DNA from: Treponema sp.
Lineage (GTDB): Bacteria; Spirochaetota; Spirochaetia; Treponematales; Treponemataceae
Length of the DNA: 64,000 bases
Direction of reading: 5' to 3'
Assembly (NCBI GenBank): GCA_024695475.1
Contig: JAILIC010000066.1
Location: 1-64,000 of the forward strand
Shown here piece by piece: positions 9,419 to 19,065 of this stretch. The position numbers and the translations under genes were made by a program. The first letter of the stretch is position 1; each line of letters opens with the position of its first letter. The notes under the pieces were generated by a model. That model was not told the origin of the DNA and ran no database searches. It saw only the letters and a program-made list of their open reading frames with translations.

Positions 9419-11086
9419 ATGAAAAGTAATATTAAAAAATATGTACTGGTTATGAACTGCAGTATTGCAGTGTTGTGCGGTGTGTTTGCGCAGTCTTCTG
9501 ATGCTCTTAGTGCTGATGAAATCAAATTACCTGAGATGACTACGGTTATCTCAGGGGATACACCTGTTGCCGAAAAAGATGTATTGCCAGATTTTTCGGA
9601 TATATTGGAACCTTCTGCTGAAGCTAGAACATTGCCAGGTATACAAGATGCACAGGATGTTCCTGAGACGGTAGAATCGGTTCCTGCTGATACGGGTGCC
9701 GGTAAAAAGGATATCTTTGTTGAAGGTCTTGTTGGGGCAGGCTATTCTAATGTGTTTATCGGAGATTTTACCGTGTATAAAGCTACAGGTGAAAATCCAT
9801 TTAAATTACATTTTGGTCATGACTCTGCCAGTGGATATGCACGTAATGATGTGTCTGATAACTTTGAAGATAGTAAGACAACAATATTTGGCGAAAAAAC
9901 GATAACAACGGGTATCACAACTTGGAATGTATTTGGCGGCTATGATCGTATTACTGATGGCTTGCAGCTTGTTTCGCCTGTATTTGAAGATATGACAAAG
10001 CAAAAGGTACATGGTGGTTTTACATCGGACTCCTTTTTTAACAATGGAATCGAATTTTTGTTTGGTGTTGATACGTCATGGTACAATCGCTATAACAGCT
10101 TGATGTATAATGCTCCTGCTTATACCGCCGCGGAAGAAGGACATTCGATCATCTCTTCAAATCCTATGGCTCGTTTTAGCTGGTCTTCTGATGCACTGAC
10201 TGTCGGGGTTGAGGGAAAATATACTGTACATTCTAATGCCGGTGATTCTGATGCCATGATGTTTGGCAAGCAGACAACCCATAGAGGTGAAGCATTTACC
10301 GATATAGGTTGGCATAATGATATTTTTTCAGTGTATGAAAAGGCTGGTATTGTAGCTGGTACAAAAATAGGTGATCAATCACTTTTGGTTCCGTTTACAG
10401 TTGGTGGTAGCGTACGTTTTCATACACCATTGTCTGATCGTGCTGTCGAACTGGCTGCAGAAGGTGGTATGCAGACAAGTCAACCAACCATAAGTGATCT
10501 GGAGACACTGTATGCTTTTACATATATGGCTGGAATACCTGGCGAAACCTCTGATTGGTACGGTAAGGAAACATTGTCTCTGCCGATTGCAGATGTTTTA
10601 ACACTTTCTCAAACTGGGGAATATCGTAAGACTGCTTTTGATAATGGGGTGTGGCAACCAATCTATGCTTCCACTGGAGTTGTTTCTAAACTGTATGGAT
10701 ATACTCAAAAGGAAATGACTCGTTTTAAGACAGTGTCTGCAGCAAGTGTGCTTATGGGACCGATGACGGCAACTGTTGATTGGACTGCACAGTGGATAGA
10801 TGTACCTGTCCTCGAATATGAAAATACCATTGGTATTTCTGCATCTTTACAGGATAGTACTGCAACGTATGGTGGTGAAGTACATGTCCGTTTTGATTTA
10901 GACAGTGACGCTGATGAAGTACCAAATATTGGTGGTGAAACATTTTATAGAATGAACCAATCAGTGCGACTTGCGGCACAAGTAGATGATATTGTAAAAT
11001 TAGTTACAGGTAAATCACGTACCTATGCTGGTGATTATATCCAACGTAGCGGAACTGCTGCTGTAGTAGTAAAATTTTTCTTTTAG
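9419..11086 (+). CDS. putative outer-membrane beta-barrel protein
   Basis: Signal peptide, alternating hydrophobic/aromatic strands, C-terminal aromatic ending VVVKFFF*. Confidence 0.6.
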   Translation: MKSNIKKYVLVMNCSIAVLCGVFAQSSDALSADEIKLPEMTTVISGDTPVAEKDVLPDFSDILEPSAEARTLPGIQDAQDVPETVESVPADTGAGKKDIFVEGLVGAGYSNVFIGDFTVYKATGENPFKLHFGHDSASGYARNDVSDNFEDSKTTIFGEKTITTGITTWNVFGGYDRITDGLQLVSPVFEDMTKQKVHGGFTSDSFFNNGIEFLFGVDTSWYNRYNSLMYNAPAYTAAEEGHSIISSNPMARFSWSSDALTVGVEGKYTVHSNAGDSDAMMFGKQTTHRGEAFTDIGWHNDIFSVYEKAGIVAGTKIGDQSLLVPFTVGGSVRFHTPLSDRAVELAAEGGMQTSQPTISDLETLYAFTYMAGIPGETSDWYGKETLSLPIADVLTLSQTGEYRKTAFDNGVWQPIYASTGVVSKLYGYTQKEMTRFKTVSAASVLMGPMTATVDWTAQWIDVPVLEYENTIGISASLQDSTATYGGEVHVRFDLDSDADEVPNIGGETFYRMNQSVRLAAQVDDIVKLVTGKSRTYAGDYIQRSGTAAVVVKFFF

Positions 11087-11123
11087 AGATTCCTTAGGTA
11101 AACGCTCTAAAATATAAGGGAGA

Positions 11124-11744
11124 ATGAAGAATATGTTAGAAGCAATAAAAGCCGGTGGATTGTTAATGATTCCTATCATCATCTGCGGTATTGTAGCAAC
11201 CTTTATCATCATAGAACGCTGTTATTATTTTTATATGATAAAAAAACGTGATAGAGAGTTGATTTTACATTTGAATGATGCATTTGTATCAAAAGATTTG
11301 ACAGCTGCAGAAAGTGCCTGTGTTGAAGCTGGTACTCCGACTGCACAGGTAATCAAGCGTGCTTTGGAATATAAACGTTTGCCTGAAAAGGATCTGCGCG
11401 AAATTGTATCGGCAAAGATGGACTCTGTTGTACCTAATCTGGAACATTTGCTAACTCCGTTAGGAACTATAGCAAATGTTGCTACATTGTTTGGTTTGTT
11501 AGGTACTGTCACAGGTAATATCAGAGCTTTTGGTGTTTTGGGTGCTGGTGGTACGATGGGTAACCCTGCATTACTGGCAAATGCTATTGCAGAAGCTTTG
11601 GTTACGACGGTGGCAGGCTTGTCTGTATCAATACCAGCTGTTATTTTTCATAATTATTTTGTTTCTGTTGTTAATCGACGGCTGACTGAAATGCAGTCTG
11701 CTGTTACCACTGTGTTGGTACGTTTATCAGGACGGGTATTATAA
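11124..11744 (+). CDS. MotA/TolQ/ExbB-family proton channel
   Basis: TPLGTIANVATLFGLLGTVTGNIRAF...NAIAEALVTTVAGLSVSIPAVIFHNYF signature. Confidence 0.93.
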   Translation: MKNMLEAIKAGGLLMIPIIICGIVATFIIIERCYYFYMIKKRDRELILHLNDAFVSKDLTAAESACVEAGTPTAQVIKRALEYKRLPEKDLREIVSAKMDSVVPNLEHLLTPLGTIANVATLFGLLGTVTGNIRAFGVLGAGGTMGNPALLANAIAEALVTTVAGLSVSIPAVIFHNYFVSVVNRRLTEMQSAVTTVLVRLSGRVL

Positions 11745-11747
11745 ACA

Positions 11748-12155
11748 ATGAAAGTAAAAAAAATAAAAGGAACTCAAGCTACAGTCGATATGATCCCTAT
11801 GCTGGATATTGTATTTCAGCTGGTTTTGTTTTTTTTGGTATCTACGACGTTTGCTGTACTCCCTGCGATATCGGTGTCGTTGCCTGAAAGTTCTACTTCT
11901 AAGGGTGCTTCTGTTGAAGGTATCACTATTACAGTTGAGGAATCGGGGGCTGTCTGGTTTAATGATGCTCAGGTAACATTTGAGGCATTGGATAGGGAAC
12001 TTGCTGCTTTTGATGTAGGTGACAAAGCAAAAGAAGAATATCCTGTTACCCTTGAAGCAGATACGTTGGTAACTAACGGAACGATTGTCTCTATTTTTGA
12101 TATACTGCGTAAAAATGGATATTCTGCGGTTAATTTACGGACAACGGATAAATAA
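11748..12155 (+). CDS. ExbD/TolR-family biopolymer transport protein
   Basis: VDMIPMLDIVFQLVLFFLVSTTF TM segment with the catalytic-type Asp. Confidence 0.92.
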   Translation: MKVKKIKGTQATVDMIPMLDIVFQLVLFFLVSTTFAVLPAISVSLPESSTSKGASVEGITITVEESGAVWFNDAQVTFEALDRELAAFDVGDKAKEEYPVTLEADTLVTNGTIVSIFDILRKNGYSAVNLRTTDK

Positions 12156-12158
12156 ACA

Positions 12159-13289
12159 ATGAGCATAAAAACTGATGTTGTGCATAAGCAAGGTTCCGCA
12201 GTTGCTGTATCTGGTACAGCCGTAATATGGGGACTCTTGCTCCTTATCGGTATATTTTTGCCAATTGCACCACACAAAGAAGAGTATAAAGAAATAAAAA
12301 TAACGCTTGCCTCATCATCGTCTTCTTCGACGGGGAGTATTTCTGCAGCAGCTCCTGCTGCAACAGCTAACCAAGTGGATAAACAGGTTGCTTCTGCTGC
12401 TCCTGCAAAAAAAGCTGTTGAAAAGGTTGAAACTCAAAAAACACCGGCAGAAATCAAAAAGGCTTCTACCTCAAGTCAAAAAACATCAGCAGAAAGCAAA
12501 AGTGCTTCTGCCCCAAGTCAAAAGGTGCCTGCTGAAACACAAAAGGCTGCTACGGATACTCCAAAAGCACCTGCTGCGAAAAAACGTCCCATTGAAATCA
12601 AAAAGTCTACGGAAGAATTGATGGCAGAGGCCGAATCCACTATGGAAAAAAAATCGGTTACATGGGATGAGTCACTCTTTGATTCTGATGCTGCAAAGTC
12701 GCAGGTTGTGCAAAATACGTCAACACAGACTGCTGCATCTCAGTCGAATGCTGTTACCCAGCAGATTGCTGTAACTGATGCCTTAAAAGGTAGTGACTCA
12801 CAGGTTGTAGCCCAATCATCATCGGAAGCAACAGTAAGTACAAATGCTGCTGCTATAGATCGAACAGGTTCTGGAACTGCATCGACAAGTACAGCAACGG
12901 CATTGGGTAAAATCGAAAATGCTGTATATACCTATACAGCTGGTAATGGAGTAAGTGCCTCTACTTCTGTATCTGGTACAAAAGGAGCATCTGGTGTTGC
13001 CATGCAAATGTCGGATGGGTCGTCACGTTTACTGCTAGATCCTGCAGAACCTCAGATACGGATTTCTGATGAAAATGCAATGACTATCGATAGTACTAAG
13101 ACTGTTACTATTGTGTTTACGGTTTTGGAAGATGGTAGTGTACCGCCTTCAAGTATACAGATCACACCGAGTGCAGCTTTGCAACCTGCGGTACAGTCAG
13201 AAATACGAGCACAGCTTAAATTATGGCGTTTTGAAACGGCAACGTATCAAAGTACGGCCAGTTTTGAGTATACCATCGTAAAAAAATAG
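12159..13289 (+). CDS. TonB/TolA-like energy transducer
   Basis: N-terminal TM, long Ala/Lys/Ser/Thr-rich linker, small C-terminal domain; directly follows exbB-exbD. Confidence 0.75.
   Translation: MSIKTDVVHKQGSAVAVSGTAVIWGLLLLIGIFLPIAPHKEEYKEIKITLASSSSSSTGSISAAAPAATANQVDKQVASAAPAKKAVEKVETQKTPAEIKKASTSSQKTSAESKSASAPSQKVPAETQKAATDTPKAPAAKKRPIEIKKSTEELMAEAESTMEKKSVTWDESLFDSDAAKSQVVQNTSTQTAASQSNAVTQQIAVTDALKGSDSQVVAQSSSEATVSTNAAAIDRTGSGTASTSTATALGKIENAVYTYTAGNGVSASTSVSGTKGASGVAMQMSDGSSRLLLDPAEPQIRISDENAMTIDSTKTVTIVFTVLEDGSVPPSSIQITPSAALQPAVQSEIRAQLKLWRFETATYQSTASFEYTIVKK
12432..12599 (+). repeat. tandem 42-bp (14-aa) in-frame repeats in the TonB-like linker
   Basis: TQKTPAEIKKASTS / SQKTSAESKSASAP / SQKVPAETQKAATD / degenerate TPKAPAAKKRPIEI. 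Confidence 0.75.
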
Positions 13290-13323
13290 TAGACGGTAAA
13301 ACAATATACCTATACGTGTAAAG

Positions 13324-13357
13324 GACCTCTAGAAACTACTTATTTTAGAGGTCTCCT
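13324..13357 (+). terminator. candidate terminator hairpin (weak T-tract)
   Basis: GACCTCTA(13324-13331)/TAGAGGTC(13346-13353). Confidence 0.5.
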
Positions 13358-13393
13358 TAAAAATAATCCCTTAAAATATCAGTTAAAATTACC

Positions 13394-13423
13394 TCGACAT
13401 TCTTTCCTAAAATAATGTATAAT
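13394..13423 (+). promoter_or_regulatory. sigma-70 promoter, predicted leaderless start
   Basis: TCGACA-N18-TATAAT, 6 nt before ATG 13430. Confidence 0.6.
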
Positions 13424-13429
13424 TAAAGA

Positions 13430-14098
13430 ATGAAGGATTATGAGGTAATCGCTTTTGATATAGATGGGACATTGTATCCCTCTTGGCGGCTTAATATTGT
13501 TGTACTGCCTTATTTTCTTTCGCATTTGCCCTTTTTTTTACGGCTTAATGCAGTCCGTAAGACGATGAGGCAAAGTGCCCCATCTCCTGACTTTTTTGAG
13601 TATCAGGCACGTTTGTTGGCGGAGAAGCAGCGTTGTACACCTGCAGAGGCAAAGGAACAGATACAGACACTTATTTATGATGGATTAAAGCCGTACTTTG
13701 AAAAGATAAAAACGTTTAAATATGTCGAAGAAACGTTTCAAAAACTAAAGGCTGCTGGCTATCGTATAGCATTGCTTTCTGATTTTCCGCCAGAGCAAAA
13801 AGGATCCTTGTGGGGGTTAATTCCGTACTGTGAATTGATGATGGGTACGGAAGAAATAGGAGCCTTAAAGCCGTCCAAATATCCGTTTGGTATTCTGGCT
13901 ATGAAGTTAAAGGTAACCCCTGATAAAATATTGTATGTTGGCAATAGTAAAAAATATGATGTTATTGGTGCTCGTAATGCAGGATTAAAGACAGCATATT
14001 TGCAACCATTATGGAAACGCTTGTTGCATATACCATGTCATGAGGCTGATATTTCATTTGGTTCCTATCGCCAGTTTCAAAAGTTGGTATTACAATAG
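13430..14098 (+). CDS. HAD-family hydrolase
   Basis: IAFDIDGTLYP motif I, LLSDFPPEQ, ILYVGNSKKYDVIGARNAGLKTAYL motif. Confidence 0.9.
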   Translation: MKDYEVIAFDIDGTLYPSWRLNIVVLPYFLSHLPFFLRLNAVRKTMRQSAPSPDFFEYQARLLAEKQRCTPAEAKEQIQTLIYDGLKPYFEKIKTFKYVEETFQKLKAAGYRIALLSDFPPEQKGSLWGLIPYCELMMGTEEIGALKPSKYPFGILAMKLKVTPDKILYVGNSKKYDVIGARNAGLKTAYLQPLWKRLLHIPCHEADISFGSYRQFQKLVLQ

Positions 14099-14127
14099 AA
14101 TAAAAATATCGTAGGGGAAACAAAAAG

Positions 14128-17100
14128 GTGGATATTTTTACATTCCTCATACCTGCTGTAGTATCCGCAGGTATTTTGCTCGTTTTTAAACAATTAGATA
14201 GAGATAATAATTCGATGTCAAAAGTCCGTCAGTATGCAGATCGACGACTTAAAGATTTTGATGACTTTTTTACTGATAAGACAAGAATGCTCCAGGGGGC
14301 TGGTGCTGATTTGGAGACAAAACAGGCACAGGCTGTTGCTGCCATTAATCGTACTGAAAAGCAACTTGAAGAACTGCGTGGTATGATTGGTAATCTTAAT
14401 CAGGATAGTAATACTGTACAAGTTATTGAAGAGAAAATCGTTGCTTTTGAAAAGACAATAGGATCGGTCATGGAAATGACTGCTCTTGCAGAAGAAAATC
14501 TAAAGCGTCTGAAAAAAAGCACAGGAGTAGTGGAACAACTCAATAAAAAAATAGATGCTCAGGCAAAAGCAGTCGATGTCATCGAAAAGAAGCTTCCCGA
14601 AATTACCGCAGACTTTACTCGCGTCAATACCGATCAGTTGAAAGCTGTTGGTACAGAATTGCTGAATCAATATCAGAGACGTATTCATGATTTGGAAGCT
14701 TTGACACAAGATGCGGAAAAACAAAATAAGGATTTACTTGCCCGTATTAATAAAGCTATTTCTGATGCTTATGTTGCAGCTGCTGATAAGGCTTCGACAT
14801 TACAGGATACGGCTTTTGATACGATAAAGCAGCGTTTTCAGGACAATATCGAACAAACTCGTTCTATGGCAGATGAGTTCAGTAAGAATACTGCTGATTT
14901 GCAGCAGCAGATGACTGATGCCGAGTCTAAGTATCGTACATTGTATGATACTTTGATGGGTACTGCCGAAAACAAACAGAGAGAAGCGCTTGAACGCTAT
15001 AATGAAATTGCGGCAAATAGTAGTGAAACTTATAAAGCCGCTATTGAAGAAAAACTGCGTCAGATGCAGGACGATATAAAGAATAGTGTTACCGAATTAT
15101 ATGGTCAATTGCATACTGCACAACAAGAGTCTGCTGAAGAAATTGCGCGTGTTACTGCTGCTACGACAGAGCAGACTGAAAGCTGCAAAACATCTCTTGA
15201 TGATACTCTGCGCCAGATGCAGGAATCATTGCAGTCCCGTATGGATACATTGCAGGAACAGCTTGCAACGACAGAAAAGAACGTGGCTGATGATTGTGCT
15301 CGTGTACAGGATTTGGCAATACAGCAGACAAATACATGCAAAACAACCATACAGGAACAGCTTGATGCAATACAAAAGCAGATGGCTTCCGCAGAAGAAA
15401 ATGCAACTGCTGCAGTTACTCGTCTTACCGATTTGTGCACAGCTGCAACTGAAAAAGCAGATGTTACAGATGCTGTTGTCTCTGAAAAAACGACTAATCT
15501 GACAGAACGTGTTTCTGCATTGGATACAGATGTACACGCTCGTATGGAGCGTATTAATACTACGTTAAATGAGTTCTCTCAAAAAGTTGCTGATGCTTGT
15601 GATAATCATCAGACGGCTGCACTTTCTGCCTTGGACAACCGTTTGACTGAGTATAAAAAAGATATCGAGTATCGTCTGTCACAATTGGCATCTGTTGGTG
15701 GTGATGCCGATGCTTTGGAAGCTACCTTGCGTCAGATGATGGCAAAAGCTCAAAGTAATGTACAGAATGACTTTGAATTATTTGCTGAAAATCAGCGTCT
15801 TCAAGAAAATGAATTTCAGGAGTCGATAAAGAAAAACTCTGAAGAAATTGCAACACAATTGTCAGCACTGGAAAAGAATCTTGATGATTTGCGTTCTGCT
15901 GCAGTTGGCAACGTAAGTGCAACATTGCAAAGTTTTGAACAAAAGTGTTCAGAAGATATGCGGCTTAGTGAAGAGCGTGTGACACAAGATTTGGATTCTT
16001 GGAAGAATCGTTTTGAAGATGCATTACATACATTGCAATTGAAGGTACAGGAATTTGAAGATAAAATTGCTTCTGACGTTAAGCAACGTAGTGATGCAGC
16101 TGCTGGTGAATTTGCAGACTGGAAGCTTGGATTTGATGCCGCTCTTGAAGGTGTAAAAACCAAGATGGAAGAGTTTGAACATCAAGTGGATAGTGATATA
16201 CAGGAACGTGGAGATAAGGTTTCTCTTGATCTTACTGCATGGCAGAATCAGCTTGATGCCACGATGGTTGATGTGCGTAATAAGCTCCAGGGATTTGAAG
16301 AGCAGGTCAATGAGAGTATTAAACAGCGTAGTGATAAAGTTGCCGCTGGTCTTAATAACTGGAAGGGAACGCTTGATGAGGCTATGGCTGATATACGTAA
16401 CAAGTTGCAGACGTATCAGCAGCAAGCTGATGTACAGTTGCAGCAACATCAGGATAGCCTGAACGGTAATCTTGCGGCATGGAAAGCGACACTTGATGAT
16501 GCAATGTCTGAACTTGATGATAAGTTAAAGGCATTTGAAGATCAGGCAGACACGACTATTAATCAACGTAGTGATGCCGTTACATCCGATCTTGATACAT
16601 GGAAAAAAGAATATGAGCAATCTTTGTCTGTGGTAAAGGCTAAAATTCAGGAGTATCAGAACTCGCTGTCTGCTGCTGTAAGTAGTCGTAATGAACAAAT
16701 TGCTGCAGATTTTGCTTCTTGGAAGCAGAAGTTTGATAATGAATTGGGCAGCTTGAATGCCCGTCTTGATGAGTATGACGAAAAAATCAATAGTGATCTT
16801 ACTGATCGCAACTCCAAGATTTCTGCAAGCTTTGAGTCATGGAAAAATGGTTTTGATGCTTCTTTAAGCAGCTTGAATGCTCGTCTTGAAGAGTATGATG
16901 AGAAGATTAATAGCGATCTTACTGATCGTAATACTAAGATTGCAGCAAATTTTGAAGCATGGAAAAATAATTTTGACGCTTCGTTGAACAGTCTTAATAC
17001 ACGACTAGCCGAATATGATGAAAAGATCAACAGTGATCTTAAGCAGCGTGGTGATAAAGTAAATATCAACTTTATGACGTGGAAGCAGGGTTTTGATACA

Positions 17101-19065
17101 GCTTTGGAAAGCTTGAATCTTAAAGTGCAGGAATTTAACGAAAATATCGATACAGACCTTAAGTCTCGTGGTGATAAAATTGCTGATGATTTAAACATGT
17201 GGAAGCAGTCTTTTGAAGAAAAACTCCATCAGTTTGAAAATCAGTATGAAGCAGAACGTCGTACTGCAGAAGCTGAGTTTACTGCAGAGTTAAAAGAAAA
17301 TCTGTCTACGTTGACTAAGCGCAATACAGATCAAATGACAGCATTGACATCATCTATTGATACAACTAATACCGAAGTTACTGCTCAGATAGAAGAAGTA
17401 AAAACTGGTCTTAAGAGTTTTATTGATGACTATAACGAAAAACTGAGAACACTTACTGGTGAGTCTGATGAGTTTATCAAGACTGCTACAGAGTCATATA
17501 CTTCACGTATTACAGAACAACTTGATAAAATCGAAAAAACAGTTACTGATGATATGCAGTCTTTCCAAGATATGATCAAGGATCGTCAGCAAACAAGTTC
17601 TGCTACTATCGATGCAGCTTTATCTGAGTTTGCAACGTGGAAGCAGCATCTTAAGCAGCAACTTGATGAGTCTCGTGCTGTATTTGATGAGCAATTAACT
17701 GGTTTGCGTACTAGTTCTCGTAAACAGATGGAAGATACAAAAATGTCACTTGACCATGATGTATCTTCATATTCTACCGAGATACAGAAAAAGCTTTCAG
17801 AATTAAATGATCAGGTTGTTACGTTAAGTGGTCAGGTTGGACAGTCTGTACGTGAGTATCAGGATCGATCATCAAGTATTCGTGATGAAATGCTTCATAT
17901 GTATGAGACAATGAAGCAAGAAACTGAGGAGTATTATACTTCTCATGCTGAAAAGGCACGTTCGGACATTGATGAGATGCAGAAAGATATTGATGATGCA
18001 TCAGCTAAGATACAAAATGATATCGAAACTGCTGCTGCTCAAATGAAGAAAGATATCGAAAGTGCTAATGATGATATTATAAGTCGTCAAGCTAATATGG
18101 TTTTGAAAATGCAAAATGATGCAAATGATATGCAAAGCCGTATGAGTGAGCTGGATAAGGAGCTTGCCGCATTGAGCAGTCAGATGCAGATGTATGATAA
18201 GGCCGATCAGTTAAAGCGTCAGCTTGATGATAAAATAAGTGAATTGGAAGGTGGTTTTGATAAGCTAGATGAATTTAAAAACACTGCTGATCGATTGTCT
18301 GCCCAGTTTTCTCAAATCCAGCAAAATGATGCTGATATGAACAATAAAATCAATCGCTTTGAAACAAAACAAGGTCAGATTGATACCATGGAACAAAAGT
18401 TTAATCGCTTGATATCACTGTCTGATTCTATGGACCAGAAGATTCAGGAATTAAAGACAACGAGTGATGATCTGCAGCAACTGAAGCTTACTGTTGGCAA
18501 CTTCCAGGATACTTTATCAAGTATTTCATTGCGGTATGAGCGTCTGGAACAAAAGAATGATATTATCGATCGTGTTGCTACAGGCGTCGATAAGTCATTT
18601 GATAATATGCGACAAATAGAGGAACGTCTTAACGCTTGTAAGCGAATGACAGACTCTTTGCCATTGGAAATTGCCAATGTACAACGTAATGTTGATACAT
18701 TGATGAATAACTATGATCGTATCGAAGATGCCGTAACCAAATTGGATACCATGCAAGATATTGTAGATGATGCTACCAGTCGTGTTGAGACCTTGAAGTC
18801 TGATCGTGATGGTATCGGTCGTGCAGAGACTCGATTGCTGCAATTAGAAAAAGATATCGATGAAAAGTTTGATTTGCTTAAAGAAATGACCGCACAAGGT
18901 GTTAAGAAGTCTTCTCCTGCAGGTAATAAGGCTGATGTCATTAGACCACAAGATCGGGAAAATGTACGACGATTGAAGAGACAAGGGTGGGGAGTTCCTG
19001 AGATTGCCCATGCAATGAATCGTACAGAAAACGAGATAGAATTGCTTTTGGATTTACCGGACTAA
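14128..19065 (+). CDS. SpiroCoCo-type giant coiled-coil membrane-anchored protein (1645 aa)
   Basis: GTG start, N-terminal TM, about 1500 aa of coiled coil, C-terminal GWGVPEIAHAMNRTENEIELLLDLPD. Confidence 0.85.
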   Translation: MDIFTFLIPAVVSAGILLVFKQLDRDNNSMSKVRQYADRRLKDFDDFFTDKTRMLQGAGADLETKQAQAVAAINRTEKQLEELRGMIGNLNQDSNTVQVIEEKIVAFEKTIGSVMEMTALAEENLKRLKKSTGVVEQLNKKIDAQAKAVDVIEKKLPEITADFTRVNTDQLKAVGTELLNQYQRRIHDLEALTQDAEKQNKDLLARINKAISDAYVAAADKASTLQDTAFDTIKQRFQDNIEQTRSMADEFSKNTADLQQQMTDAESKYRTLYDTLMGTAENKQREALERYNEIAANSSETYKAAIEEKLRQMQDDIKNSVTELYGQLHTAQQESAEEIARVTAATTEQTESCKTSLDDTLRQMQESLQSRMDTLQEQLATTEKNVADDCARVQDLAIQQTNTCKTTIQEQLDAIQKQMASAEENATAAVTRLTDLCTAATEKADVTDAVVSEKTTNLTERVSALDTDVHARMERINTTLNEFSQKVADACDNHQTAALSALDNRLTEYKKDIEYRLSQLASVGGDADALEATLRQMMAKAQSNVQNDFELFAENQRLQENEFQESIKKNSEEIATQLSALEKNLDDLRSAAVGNVSATLQSFEQKCSEDMRLSEERVTQDLDSWKNRFEDALHTLQLKVQEFEDKIASDVKQRSDAAAGEFADWKLGFDAALEGVKTKMEEFEHQVDSDIQERGDKVSLDLTAWQNQLDATMVDVRNKLQGFEEQVNESIKQRSDKVAAGLNNWKGTLDEAMADIRNKLQTYQQQADVQLQQHQDSLNGNLAAWKATLDDAMSELDDKLKAFEDQADTTINQRSDAVTSDLDTWKKEYEQSLSVVKAKIQEYQNSLSAAVSSRNEQIAADFASWKQKFDNELGSLNARLDEYDEKINSDLTDRNSKISASFESWKNGFDASLSSLNARLEEYDEKINSDLTDRNTKIAANFEAWKNNFDASLNSLNTRLAEYDEKINSDLKQRGDKVNINFMTWKQGFDTALESLNLKVQEFNENIDTDLKSRGDKIADDLNMWKQSFEEKLHQFENQYEAERRTAEAEFTAELKENLSTLTKRNTDQMTALTSSIDTTNTEVTAQIEEVKTGLKSFIDDYNEKLRTLTGESDEFIKTATESYTSRITEQLDKIEKTVTDDMQSFQDMIKDRQQTSSATIDAALSEFATWKQHLKQQLDESRAVFDEQLTGLRTSSRKQMEDTKMSLDHDVSSYSTEIQKKLSELNDQVVTLSGQVGQSVREYQDRSSSIRDEMLHMYETMKQETEEYYTSHAEKARSDIDEMQKDIDDASAKIQNDIETAAAQMKKDIESANDDIISRQANMVLKMQNDANDMQSRMSELDKELAALSSQMQMYDKADQLKRQLDDKISELEGGFDKLDEFKNTADRLSAQFSQIQQNDADMNNKINRFETKQGQIDTMEQKFNRLISLSDSMDQKIQELKTTSDDLQQLKLTVGNFQDTLSSISLRYERLEQKNDIIDRVATGVDKSFDNMRQIEERLNACKRMTDSLPLEIANVQRNVDTLMNNYDRIEDAVTKLDTMQDIVDDATSRVETLKSDRDGIGRAETRLLQLEKDIDEKFDLLKEMTAQGVKKSSPAGNKADVIRPQDRENVRRLKRQGWGVPEIAHAMNRTENEIELLLDLPD
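16000..17319 (+). repeat. eleven tandem 120-bp (40-aa) repeats starting with Trp-(Lys/Gln)
   Basis: TGG codons at 16000, 16120, 16240 ... 17200 at exact 120-bp spacing; units such as WKNGFDASLSSLNARLEEYDEKINSDLTDRNTKIAANFEA. Confidence 0.93.
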
